Positions 31,397 through 40,943 of a DNA stretch of 64,000 nt are shown piece after piece (position 1 is the first letter of the stretch; every line of letters begins with the position of its first letter). The position numbers and the translations under genes were made by a program. The DNA lies in contig OY101119.1 of NCBI GenBank assembly GCA_956465555.1, forward strand, positions 1,214,570-1,278,569. The letters are read 5' to 3'. Source of the DNA: Nitzschia sp. pyKryTriq1. Taxonomy: Eukaryota; Bacillariophyta; Bacillariophyceae; Bacillariales; Bacillariaceae. A model generated the notes under the pieces. That model saw nothing but the letters and a program-made list of their open reading frames with translations. It was not told the origin of the DNA and made no database searches.

Positions 31397-33802
31397 CTAC
31401 TGCGAAATGGGGCTGCTTCGAGAGCTTGAGCCCAAGCGTTTTGACCAATGGCGGGGTATTTCGGCAGTCTTGGGGATTGTCCCCGGACCAAAAATCTGTT
31501 CGAATAGCTTGGGAGATCCAGCATGCACAGCTTCAAGGATTGGTCGTGAAACGAGACCTTCTTTGATACAGTGTGCGAATTCTTTCTCGAGTATTTCGTG
31601 CCGTTCCCCAAGATTATTGTCTAGCAGGCAGTTGATTGCTCGGAACAGAGTCGAGTATGTTTTCTCGTCTGGTTTCGCCAATTTTGCTTTTCGTAGCTCG
31701 CTCAGAGTATACATAGCAGTCTTGAGCGCTCTGGATTTCATCTTGTCATCATCTGCATTGTGTTGGCAAACCGACAGTGCTGCATTGTACACATTCGGTG
31801 ACGATGGGTTTGTGGCAACGGCACTCGCTTGGACTGATTTCTGATAGCGTTTCAAGAGCCCTTCCACTCGGTCAAATTTGTTTTCATCGTCGCTGCGACC
31901 CCACGCGATGATCACAGTGACAAAGCTTATTAATGCTTGAGAGGTATCAAACGACCTTTGGTTTTCCATTTCCATCAAAAGGTCATCGGCCTTCATCGCT
32001 GCAGAGGGCGAATGACTCCTCGATAGGATTTTGAGAATGATATTCGAAGTTGTATTGTTTGGCTTGACCGACGGATCACTCTTGGAATACTGCATCATTC
32101 TATCCAAGATATCCATCGATCGTTCCGCAATACCTGGTTTATTCAGCGCCGCCATTACGGATAAGCCACTGTTGAACGTCCTTACGTCCATCACAGCCTT
32201 TCCATTTATGTAGCTTTGTTCCACCTCTTGAAAGTACAATATAGCAGAAAGCATTGAGAATTTGGAGATTGCCATAATGGCACTGTTGTGGATTGGAGGC
32301 GTTTTTTCGATTTCATCTTGTTCCATTTGGCCCACGACATCCAGAATTTTGAGAACATAGCCGTCAGCAGTTCGGTGGTCACTTTTTGTTCCGACGTTTT
32401 CCCAGGCTTTCATCAGAATCGCATAGGAATAGGAGTCCACCTCTAGTTCCGTAGACGACTCCTTTGCCATGGCCTTTTTAAGCTCCAGAAGGTTGGAAAC
32501 TCGGTCGGGAGCATCTCGTGTACCAGAGTTCGCCCAAGCATTCATCGCCGAGTTGAAAGAGAACTTGGATGGTGCTACATCACTGCCGTTCTCATACATG
32601 ATGATCATTCGACGCAATATCGATTCGGCACGACTGGCAGCTTGCGGCACAGGGGAGTTCGCCCATGCATCAATGCAACAATTGAAGCTAACTTCATCTG
32701 GAGCCGTATCAAGTCCTTCAGTATCACCCAGCTGCTGCATCCATTCTAGCGTTTGCTCTGCCCTCTCTCCAGCATCCTTTCGACCACTCTTGGCCCAAGC
32801 ATCCAATAGGCCATTGAAACAAGAAACGTTGGGAGCAGGGATGTTGCCCGATCCAGCACGATGCAGATCCAGCATCCACTGAAGGATTTCCAGAGAAGTT
32901 TCGGGGTCCTCTTTGGCGAAGGCGGCAATTGTCGCTGTAAAGCTCATGACTCGTGGAAAAATTTCTACTGGGTGATTTTTTGTGGATGCATCTACCATCC
33001 ACTTTAATTGCTGGTACGCTTCTTTTGGCCTTCCTTGGTTGCAAAGGAACATGACGAACGCGTTGCACGAATCGATATTGGCTACCAATGGAACGGAAGG
33101 ATCGTCATAGAGGTCAGCAAGACGCCGCATCAGCTTTTCAATCTGCTTCCGTCTTTCTTGAGGCAGTTTCTTTTTTGTTCTATTGGATTCGAGGACGGCG
33201 CCATTGATGTATTGAGCGCAGGCATCGTTAAGGTGGTGTGAATTGTACGAAAGATCGTTTGTCAGAAAATCCGAATGGTTGTCTAGAAGTCTCCACAATT
33301 GGCGAATAACTTCATTCAGAGCAAGAGGATGACCACTTCCCACCATCACTTGACAGGCCAAGGAAAATAACCGTGCTATCAGACGTTCGTTTGGTAGATT
33401 GGCATTCGCTATGGCGACATTGAGAAGATCCAAGGAGACTGGACCCTCTTTTGGTGTGAGTTCTTCTCCCCTCAGAATCTGTAGGAGCAGCTCTTCCACC
33501 CTTTGACATATCAAGTTTTTAGGAACTCGATTCTTTTCGACCTTATTGAGAAATTTGGTGGCAATAGTGGTCGGGTGGTTATTATTGGGGCTGCTGTGTT
33601 CGCTCCCAGCCGTGTTATCGTGCCGTGTCGAGCCAAGATATCTTGAGGAGGAGGAGGAAAACCACAGTTGAGCCGTCGCGTGACGTTGTGAACATAACCA
33701 GCTAGAAGCCCCCCACGGAAAATGATACATTTTTGTGTTATTTTTCCTCGCGACCCGAAGTGGTATTCCTGCGGCCTTGGGCACCGAACGAAACATTGAC
33801 AT
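31397..33802 (-). CDS. Pentatricopeptide repeat (PPR) protein
   Basis: A single-exon ORF of 801 residues. The amino end is a basic Ser/Arg leader of organelle type (MSMFRSVPKAAGIPLRVARK). From about residue 230, helix pairs of roughly 35-50 residues recur with the PPR look: SCNAFVMFLCNQGRPKEAYQ, SCFNGLLDAWAKSGRKDAGE, SFNCCIDAWANSPVPQAASR and SFNSAMNAWANSGTRDAPDR. The DAWA signature is common in diatom PPR proteins. PPR proteins bind organellar RNA one base per repeat and act in processing, stability or translation. No catalytic tail (DYW, SMR) is seen. Confidence 0.85.
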   Translation of the reverse strand: MSMFRSVPKAAGIPLRVARKNNTKMYHFPWGASSWLCSQRHATAQLWFSSSSSRYLGSTRHDNTAGSEHSSPNNNHPTTIATKFLNKVEKNRVPKNLICQRVEELLLQILRGEELTPKEGPVSLDLLNVAIANANLPNERLIARLFSLACQVMVGSGHPLALNEVIRQLWRLLDNHSDFLTNDLSYNSHHLNDACAQYINGAVLESNRTKKKLPQERRKQIEKLMRRLADLYDDPSVPLVANIDSCNAFVMFLCNQGRPKEAYQQLKWMVDASTKNHPVEIFPRVMSFTATIAAFAKEDPETSLEILQWMLDLHRAGSGNIPAPNVSCFNGLLDAWAKSGRKDAGERAEQTLEWMQQLGDTEGLDTAPDEVSFNCCIDAWANSPVPQAASRAESILRRMIIMYENGSDVAPSKFSFNSAMNAWANSGTRDAPDRVSNLLELKKAMAKESSTELEVDSYSYAILMKAWENVGTKSDHRTADGYVLKILDVVGQMEQDEIEKTPPIHNSAIMAISKFSMLSAILYFQEVEQSYINGKAVMDVRTFNSGLSVMAALNKPGIAERSMDILDRMMQYSKSDPSVKPNNTTSNIILKILSRSHSPSAAMKADDLLMEMENQRSFDTSQALISFVTVIIAWGRSDDENKFDRVEGLLKRYQKSVQASAVATNPSSPNVYNAALSVCQHNADDDKMKSRALKTAMYTLSELRKAKLAKPDEKTYSTLFRAINCLLDNNLGERHEILEKEFAHCIKEGLVSRPILEAVHAGSPKLFEQIFGPGTIPKTAEIPRHWSKRLGSSSRSSPISQ

Positions 33803-34340
33803 TCGTCGTCGGCCTTTGGGTTACAGCCTTTAGAATTTAGTGCGGGCCTACTGTCTGTCCCACTTCCACTCAGTCTAGAAGCTCTGGTCGATCATTTTCA
33901 CCAAACTCTTGGGCATCGTTTTAGGTGAACTATTGGTAGTGGTGATTGGTGTCGGAATACCATTTTCAATCTTCAGGTAGAATGGGAATCATCTTCATTG
34001 TTGTTCATCGCCATCCATCGACGCAATCTCCGTCGTCAAAAAACAGTGAAAATCAGAAATCAGTTGGACAGAAATGGGGTTTTTGCTGAAACGGGGGGCA
34101 CTAAAATTTTCGCGCATTCCCATTTTTTGGAATGATGACATATAAAAAGGACAAACTTAGTGCTTACTTCTTACCTCTTACATCGTTTTCAGCTCGTCGT
34201 TCGTCGGTCGCCGCTCGCTCGCCGCCGGCCTAAGCCAAGCAAGAGGCAGGTTTTGGCAACTGTTGGCAACAGCATCAGCGCGGCCTCAACCCTTGTTGTT
34301 TCATCTCAACGAAGGATCGATACCCAATAACAAAGAAACC
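33803..34340. other. Divergent promoter region, 538 bp
   Basis: Between the PPR gene and uL13; holds a TATA-like site and the uL13 leader. Confidence 0.5.
34140..34149 (+). promoter_or_regulatory. TATA-like box of RPL13A
   Basis: atataaaaag lies 190 bp before the uL13 start codon, in a clean promoter context followed by a pyrimidine-rich stretch (cttacttcttacctcttac) typical of ribosomal-protein gene starts. Confidence 0.5.
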
Positions 34341-35096
34341 ATGGTGCTAACGAAGACGAAAATCATTGACGGTCGTGACCACCTCCTCGGTCGCTTGGCA
34401 TCTATCGTTGCCAAGGAGCTCCTCGCCGGACAAAAGATTGTTATTGTCCGATGCGACGAGATTGTTATCTCGGGATCTTGTGAGTGATTATTTACCGTGT
34501 AGGGTCGACACTGCGGTTGGATTGACCGACCTACTTGGATTGCTGTAGAGTAGTCAGAGTGTGGTATTGTCATCGATTGGTTTTGAAAAATATTGTTCTC
34601 ACTTCTGATCTTTTGGTTGGTTGTTACAGTGACCCGAAACCGAGTCAAGTATGCGCAGTTCCGTAATAAGCGCATGAACACCAACCCTGGACGAGGTCCT
34701 TTCCACTTCAAGGGCCCCGCTCTCATGGTTTGGCGCACAATCCGTGGAATGGTCCACCAGAAGACTGCTCGTGGACAAGATGCTTTGTCTCGTTTGTCGA
34801 CCTTCGAGGGAGTCCCCGCCCCTTATGACAAGCAAAAGCGCGTTGTTGTCCCTGCTGCCCTCCGAGTCATGCGCCTCAAGCAAGGACGGGACTTCACCAT
34901 TATGGGAGATTTGGCGGATTCCGTCGGATGGAAGCACAAGGAACTGTTGACTCGATTGGAAGCCAAGAGAAAGGCCGAGGGTAAGGAATTTTACGAAGCA
35001 AAGAAGGCCAAGCAAGCACTGAGAAAGAAGGCGGAACAAGAATGTGCAGGTGAGCTGGCTAAGGTGAATGCTGTACTGGCCGCCTCTGGATATTAA
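34341..35096 (+). CDS. RPL13A: 60S ribosomal protein uL13 (RPL13A), 2 exons
   Basis: Exons 34341-34479 and 34630-35096 are joined over a 150-bp intron (GTGAGT...GTTACAG). The join falls inside the codon for Leu in ISGSLTRNRVKY and gives 201 residues, the family length. Clear uL13 wording includes [40 protein letters not shown] and [20 protein letters not shown]. It is a structural protein of the large cytosolic subunit. The codon use and short leader look like those of a highly expressed gene. Confidence 0.96.
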
Positions 35097-35860
35097 ACAA
35101 ATAAAAAAAGATGCATTGAATGAACTGTGTGCAAGCAATACACTCCTCCATTTTTGTTTCGGATTTGAACGAAAAGTCAGTTTCATGCTTGAGTGGTATG
35201 AAGGGCGACTATCCCCTCCCCGTCACATCAAGATAGACTAGATGGGCCATGAATCATTTCGACTTCGGATACGTAGTCTTTGCGCCGGACCAGAAGTATT
35301 TGTAGTAGCTCCGATTTATCGTCGAAATCAAACTGTGTCTGGGCTACATCTCTCCGAAGCTATTGACTCATTGGAAATAGCACGAATAGTACTACCAATA
35401 CGAATACTTGCATCCATAGACCATCCGGATAGTTGCTCTACCGTTACTACATAGCTTCAATGGAAGTTTTGTAAACCGGCACAGTTCGAATCCGTCCGTT
35501 TTTACTCCCCAGCTCTCCTCTCTCTCCCCCCTTCCTGATGGAGAGAGAGAGAGAGAGAGCTTTAGTCTAAATACGAGTGCTACTCGTACTCTACTCTCTC
35601 TCTCTCTCTCTCCGCACCTTATACCAAGAAAGGGTCGATCTAGTCAAGATCCGTCATCGCGCATACTCACGCGTGCGCGTGGCCGCAAAGAGGGTCATCC
35701 GTTTGGTGTCAAAGATCGTTCCGATCGTTCCGATTTCCACCCGGTTCTGTCGTTCCATCAAACTATGAAGACGACGACGACAACAACTCAACGGCACAAA
35801 GAAAGATCAACTTCTACTACAAGCAAGGTACAACCTATATTTAATAGCTCTGTAATAAAG
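35097..35860. other. Intergenic, about 760 bp
   Basis: Contains facing (GA)n and (TC)n microsatellites near 35539-35613 (listed separately); otherwise nothing recognised. Confidence 0.5.
35539..35613. repeat. Inverted (GA)n ... (TC)n microsatellites
   Basis: About 20 bp of gagaga is followed after roughly 30 bp by about 20 bp of tctctc. The two arms are complementary and could form a hairpin. Position: upstream of the P5C reductase gene. Confidence 0.75.
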
Positions 35861-36788
35861 ATGGTTGAAAAATTGTCCGCCGGATTTGTCGGTTGTGGAA
35901 TGATGGCTTCGGCCATGATGGATGGCATGATAGCCAAGCATGTCGTCGAAAGCCCGGCCTCAATTATATGTTCCGATATTTGGCAGCCCAGCCTTGATGC
36001 GGCGGCTAGTAAAGGGATAACGACAACGGAATCGAACGCAGAAGTTTGTACTGAGGCCAAGGACGTTGTTATCTTGGCAGTCAAGCCTAATGTGGTGGAA
36101 GAATGTTGCAAGGATATTGTCAAAGTGCCCAGCTCAGCCTTGGTCATTTCTATCGCTGCTGGTGTGACTCTGGAAACACTTCAAAAGCAGCTTCATGGCA
36201 GACGGGTGGTTCGCGTTATGCCAAACACTCCGTGCGTCGTAGGAGAAGCTGCCTCAGGATTTGCAATGGGGGTTCTTTGCAACGACAATGATCGTGAAAT
36301 TGTGAAACGAATTTTTGGTTCTGTAGGTATTGCCAAGGAGATTAAGGAAGTACTATTGAATGCAGTGACTGGGCTAAGTGGAAGCGGACCAGCCTATGTA
36401 TATTCATTCATTGAGGCTCTCGCAGATGGCGGCGTTCGATCGGGTCTTCCGCGTGAAGTCGCCCTGCAGCTCGCAGCCCAGACTGTCAAGGGTGCCGCTG
36501 AGATGGTGCTACAAACTGGAACCCATCCAGGTCAGCTTAAGGATAACGTTTGCTCCCCCGGGGGTACAACGATTGCTGGTGTAGAAGCTCTGGAGGCTGG
36601 GTAAGTCGTCGTGGCGTAAAAAGTACCGAGCGAGTATTGCACCCTATTGTGTCGGATTCTAACTTCGTGCCTCGACTTGCAGCGGATTTCGCTCAGCATC
36701 CATTCAAGCTGTGATGGCTGCTACGAAGCGCTCAATGCAACTAGGAAATATCTCAGAAGACGAAATACGACACGTACACAACCTCTAG
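35861..36788 (+). CDS. PYCR: Pyrroline-5-carboxylate reductase (2 exons)
   Basis: Exons 35861-36600 and 36683-36788 are joined over an 82-bp intron (GTAAGT...TTGCAG), giving 281 residues. The NAD(P)H-binding start is AGFVGCGMMASAMMDGM. Family signatures include VRVMPNTPCVVGEAASGFA, AVTGLSGSGPAYVYSFIEAL and VCSPGGTTIAGVEALEAGGF. The enzyme makes proline from pyrroline-5-carboxylate, the last step of proline synthesis. An in-frame ATG at 35765 would add 32 Thr/Ser/Lys-rich residues that could serve as an organelle leader; the compact start is preferred. Confidence 0.94.
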
Positions 36789-37521
36789 CAGAGATATCCA
36801 CAGTTGTTGTGCTGCCAGTGCTGCCTGTCCTCATCAGACGTAGTCAAGAGTTGACCGACTTCGTTCTCTAGAGTTACCTATGAAACTTTCTGTTGTCTTC
36901 CTTTCTATTTCTAGTTTTTCTTTCTTTTCTTGTACGTGTACGATTGTGTTTTGGTGTTGGAGTTTGAGATTATGTAGACTAGTAAAATGCCTTCGTACCA
37001 CTCGTAGTTGACAATGGAAATGCTTCTATCGGCAGCGCAACGAGCAACGAGAGACGAGAGCGTCTGGATGGTGTACGGATGGTATCATTTTTCCTAGCGA
37101 ACGGCGAACACCCACAGCTGTGCTGTGCTGTACAAGTAGTCTACCAGGTACGCCTGTACTTGTACTGTGTATTGTACCGGTATAGTACGAGTGCCGTACA
37201 GAGTACATACGTGTATTGGTATGGTATGCTATTCACGTCCTTCCACGTGGATCATGCACCAACCGCTTGTGAACTTTTTCGTGGTCGGAGGGAGTTGTTG
37301 TTATGTTTCTCGCCTTCCATCAACGCCACAAGCCGTTTACATGCTTCAAGCTTCAACAAGCACGGCAAGCGTTTGCACGAATCTTCTCTTCTTCCGACGT
37401 TTTTCTGGGGGAGGGCGAGACCGATCGCATTGTATTTGCAGCCGAATCAAAACTGAGATTCGCACTGCTCGACTCAACTCGACGTAACATAATTCACCAT
37501 CAGAGTCTAAAATAATCAATC
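36789..37521. other. Intergenic, about 730 bp
   Basis: GTAC-rich words cluster near 37130-37210 (taccaggtacgcc, gtaccggtatagtac). No gene recognised. Confidence 0.5.
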
Positions 37522-38494
37522 ATGGCCAATCCTGCACCCGAAAGAATGAATTCTTCACCTCCAGGCAACTGCAGGTTTGCCATTCCCAAGAAGGGACGTC
37601 TTTACGACAAATGTGTTGAAATGCTCAAGGGGGCGGGCATCGAATTCCGTCGGGAAGCTCGATTGGATGTGGCTCTTTGCATTGGACTGCCCATTACACT
37701 TGTGTTCCTTCCGGCCTCGGACATTGCAAAGTTCGTTGGAAAAGGTGACGTCGACATTGGCATTACTGGATTTGATGTAGTAACTGAAAGTCGAGTCAAT
37801 GTGGACAAAATCATGGACCTCGGATTCGGAAAATGCAAACTTTCCGTGCAAGCGCCAGTGGTTGATCAAATTGCCAGCGTTGAGTCTCTGGCTGGAAAAA
37901 GAATTGCTACGAGCTTCGTCAACATCACGTCGGATTTCTTCAAGTCATACGACGAAAAGTTTGGTACCAAAACTGATATTAGTTTTGTGTCGGGGTCAGT
38001 TGAGGCTGCATGTGGGCTCGGTCTAGCAGATGCTGTAGTGGATCTTGTGGAAACTGGTACCACGATGAAGGTAAGAAAAAATCATAGCTTTCCTTCGTCA
38101 CCCTCTTCCACTTCTATTCTCAGATTCTTCTCTTGAACAGGCTGCTGGTCTCGAAGTGGTCCATGAAATTCTTACGACGGAAGCTATTTTGATTTCAAAC
38201 CCCAATTCCACTCACCAAGACCTAGTGGACTTGATGAAGAACCGTATCGAAGGATATATTACTGCCACAAAGTATGTCATGCTTGTGTACAATGTCGGCA
38301 ACGAATTGTTGGAAGAAGCGGTCAAGATTACTCCAGGGAAGAAATCCCCAACCGTAACTTCGTTGGAATGCGGTACCGTCAAGTCTGTTTCATCCCTAGT
38401 TCTAAAGAAGGAAGTTTCAGATAAGATGGATGCTCTACAGAAGGTTGGTGCTACGGACATTTTGGTGTTGAACATCAGCAACTCCCGAATGTAG
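37522..38494 (+). CDS. HIS1: ATP phosphoribosyltransferase, long form (2 exons)
   Basis: Exons 37522-38070 and 38141-38494 are joined over a 70-bp intron (GTAAGA...GAACAG, phase 0), giving 300 residues. FAIPKKGRLYDKCVEMLKGA, KGDVDIGITGFDVV and the phosphate-binding ADAVVDLVETGTTMKAAGLE (made across the junction) are HisG signatures. The extra carboxyl domain (about 205-300) is the histidine-binding ACT-like regulatory domain of the long form. It catalyses the first, feedback-inhibited step of histidine synthesis. No clear transit peptide is visible, so the location is uncertain. Confidence 0.94.
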
Positions 38495-39070
38495 GCAGGG
38501 TCGGCTCTACTCTCTCTTTCTCTACAGTACTAGTAGAGTGCAACTCTAGGAGAGGCGCTTTCTATTTGTAGCATGATTTTCTGCCAAAAACATAGGTCAA
38601 AACGTCAACCACGGGCGTGTCATTTCTATCCTCGCGTAACCCATAATCTCGATTGGAAGGGTATCAGGTTTCTTGCCATTATTGCAGTAGGATGAAGAGG
38701 GGAACTCACGCAGTAAGACGACGACGACCTGCCTGCCTGCCTCGTCCATATGGTCGACTCCATCGAACCGACTGACAATCATCCGCGCAACGCGTGGATC
38801 GCATTCTCTATCTTTGTGTCGGTCTTTTTTCGACTTTCACGATTGACGATGATGATACAAGTACCCCGCGACGAATGAGATGACCCGATGAGACCATGAC
38901 GATCACATTAATATCTCACATCACCATCCATTAATGAGATGGAAACCAAAGCAGTCGGTTGGACAAATTCCGAGAGAGAGAGAGAGACTTCGTAGAGTTT
39001 GTTTCTGAAAAGCCCTCTCGTCCTCTGGGGTGCAAATATCGGCGGAAAGAAGGCATCACGAGATCCTCCG
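38495..39070. other. Intergenic, about 575 bp
   Basis: Contains a (GA)n run near 38970 and palindromic tagtagagtg/actctagg words. No gene recognised. Confidence 0.45.
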
Positions 39071-40708
39071 ATGAATGGCCTGAAAGATGATGTTGACAGC
39101 GGAAAGACCCGCACTTTTCTAGCACTGGTTCCACGAGGCTTGGAGGAGAGTATATCTTCGGTCGTCAGGAACAAAGTGTCGGATGCTCGAATTTCATTTC
39201 TAGGAGAAGGGGAAACTCCCAGAGAGGAAGTTGGACTCAAAGCACGCGAAGCTTTCTTGTTACACCAGCAACAGAAGCAGCGTCCTCCTAATCCTTGGTT
39301 CCGCTCTGCAGTTGGGTCTGTACAGTTGCCAACGTCGGACCATGTTAGCATTGGCTATACCGACACGCAGCCATGTACATGGAGTGTATCAGGAACGATG
39401 GAAGGATCGGTTTGGATGAAGATTCAAACGTCGCGAGTTTCTGAGATTGCATCTCTTCGGTGTATAGGTCCACTGATGGCCCTAGTTGCTACCTCTGATA
39501 ACATGTCAATTCTCTCTAATCCAAACCATTCCTTGAACGATCTGGTCGCTGAGTTTACTGAGTGGTTGTCCTGCACTGGAGTGGATGACTACCATCGATG
39601 TCTGGAGTCGTCGATGAGTCTCTGGAGAGAATACGTGAAGAAATCTTGGACGGAAATGTTGGATGAGACCGAATTGGAGTCACTGCGAGAGAGAGTACAC
39701 TCCAATAAGCTACGTTTCCGAGTGTCTTGTATGAGAAACCATGTCAATGCGATGTATCCTCGTCAGGAATTTCTTACCCAACTTATGGAAGAGCTCGGTA
39801 CCACACTGCTCCCTTCCTACCGTGGAAAAGCCAACTCGAATACTGGTTGGACAGTCAACCTCAAACATTTTGATGTGGAACTCGTCATCATTACATTGGC
39901 TAATGGATTCATGGCGTTGGGCATAACGCTACTGCCATACTCCTTTTACAATGCCAAGTCGTTTGCGTCAGGTGTGGTTCCGCCGGACATAACGAACCCA
40001 TACCTCGGTGGTGATAATCTGGACGGACTAGTGCGCTTACGACCGACGACATCTCACATGCTACTCTGCATGGGCAGGATTCAGCCGTTTGAGACTGTTC
40101 TGGATCCCTGTGCCGGGATAGGGACCATTCCGATCGAAGCGGATGTCTTTTTCAACAGATCCATCGGGCTAGGTGGTGATGTGGTCTTGCATCATCCTAT
40201 CATTGCGTCGGCCGCCTCTTCCATGGAGCAGTTAGCTCGCAAGAAGCCGCGATTGGTCTCCTCGTTGGTGGCTTCATGGGATGCAGCACATTTGCCGGTG
40301 CGTAGTTCTAGCATCGATGCCTGCGTGAGCGATTTACCATTTGGAAAACAGTGTCTTTCGACAAGTGCATTGAGGCAACTCTTGCCTCTCCTTTTCTTGG
40401 AATGTGCACGGGTTCTCGTCCCCAGACATGGTCGCATACTGATATTGTGCGGTAGTACGTCCATTACTGAGTCTTTACAGCAAAGTATGGTGTACTGGAA
40501 GCTCCCATGTACAATCGCGACTCCCGTTACAATCGGAGGATTGCAAGCCTGGATCTTTCGGATTGAGCGCAGTGATGTTGCATTCAATGCAAACGATCAT
40601 CCACAGAAGCTGGAGAGGGTACGAGCAATTGCTCGTAAACGCGATAGAGTCGCGAGGCATCATACAAAACAACGCGATGACAGCAAGAGGCGACGGATAC
40701 AGTCTTGA
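39071..40708 (+). CDS. THUMPD3: THUMPD3/Trm14-like tRNA guanine-N2 methyltransferase
   Basis: 545 residues from the ATG at 39071; the frame has a stop at 38993 and no better ATG. The middle (about 180-330) has the THUMP-like segment with RFRVSCMRNHVNAMYPRQEF and a NLKHFDVELVI strand. The Rossmann methyltransferase domain follows: YLGGDNLDGLVRLRPTTSHM, SAM loop DPCAGIGTIPIEA and catalytic box SDLPFGKQ (the D-x-P-F/Y motif of N2-guanine methylases). The tail is Arg/Lys-rich (RRRIQS). The THUMPD3-TRMT112 enzyme makes m2G in tRNA; substrate here is by family. Confidence 0.82.
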   Translation: MNGLKDDVDSGKTRTFLALVPRGLEESISSVVRNKVSDARISFLGEGETPREEVGLKAREAFLLHQQQKQRPPNPWFRSAVGSVQLPTSDHVSIGYTDTQPCTWSVSGTMEGSVWMKIQTSRVSEIASLRCIGPLMALVATSDNMSILSNPNHSLNDLVAEFTEWLSCTGVDDYHRCLESSMSLWREYVKKSWTEMLDETELESLRERVHSNKLRFRVSCMRNHVNAMYPRQEFLTQLMEELGTTLLPSYRGKANSNTGWTVNLKHFDVELVIITLANGFMALGITLLPYSFYNAKSFASGVVPPDITNPYLGGDNLDGLVRLRPTTSHMLLCMGRIQPFETVLDPCAGIGTIPIEADVFFNRSIGLGGDVVLHHPIIASAASSMEQLARKKPRLVSSLVASWDAAHLPVRSSSIDACVSDLPFGKQCLSTSALRQLLPLLFLECARVLVPRHGRILILCGSTSITESLQQSMVYWKLPCTIATPVTIGGLQAWIFRIERSDVAFNANDHPQKLERVRAIARKRDRVARHHTKQRDDSKRRRIQS

Positions 40709-40943
40709 GAATTGTTTTTGATTGACCTGTCGGATTGGATGCAACAGAGCACCGAGTCAGTCTCTCGGCGTGCCCCTTCCTCGGTCTCTTATCAGGCATG
40801 AATTCGCTCAAGATATATCAGACGTAGAACGGCTACTTGCGGTCCATGGAAGAATGCATCGAGAGCTGAACCGCTGTGACAGTCCGTTCATCATAAACTT
40901 TTAAAAAGTAGTCACTATGGATCGAGCTTCAGCTTTGGCTTTC

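Noticed and set aside
35485-35494. gttcgaatcc, identical to a tRNA B box
   Set aside because: The flanking bases do not form a T-stem and no acceptor or anticodon arm fits.
35861-38494. P5C reductase and ATP phosphoribosyltransferase as an amino-acid gene cluster
   Set aside because: Adjacent only by position; different pathways, separate promoters and 730 bp between them.
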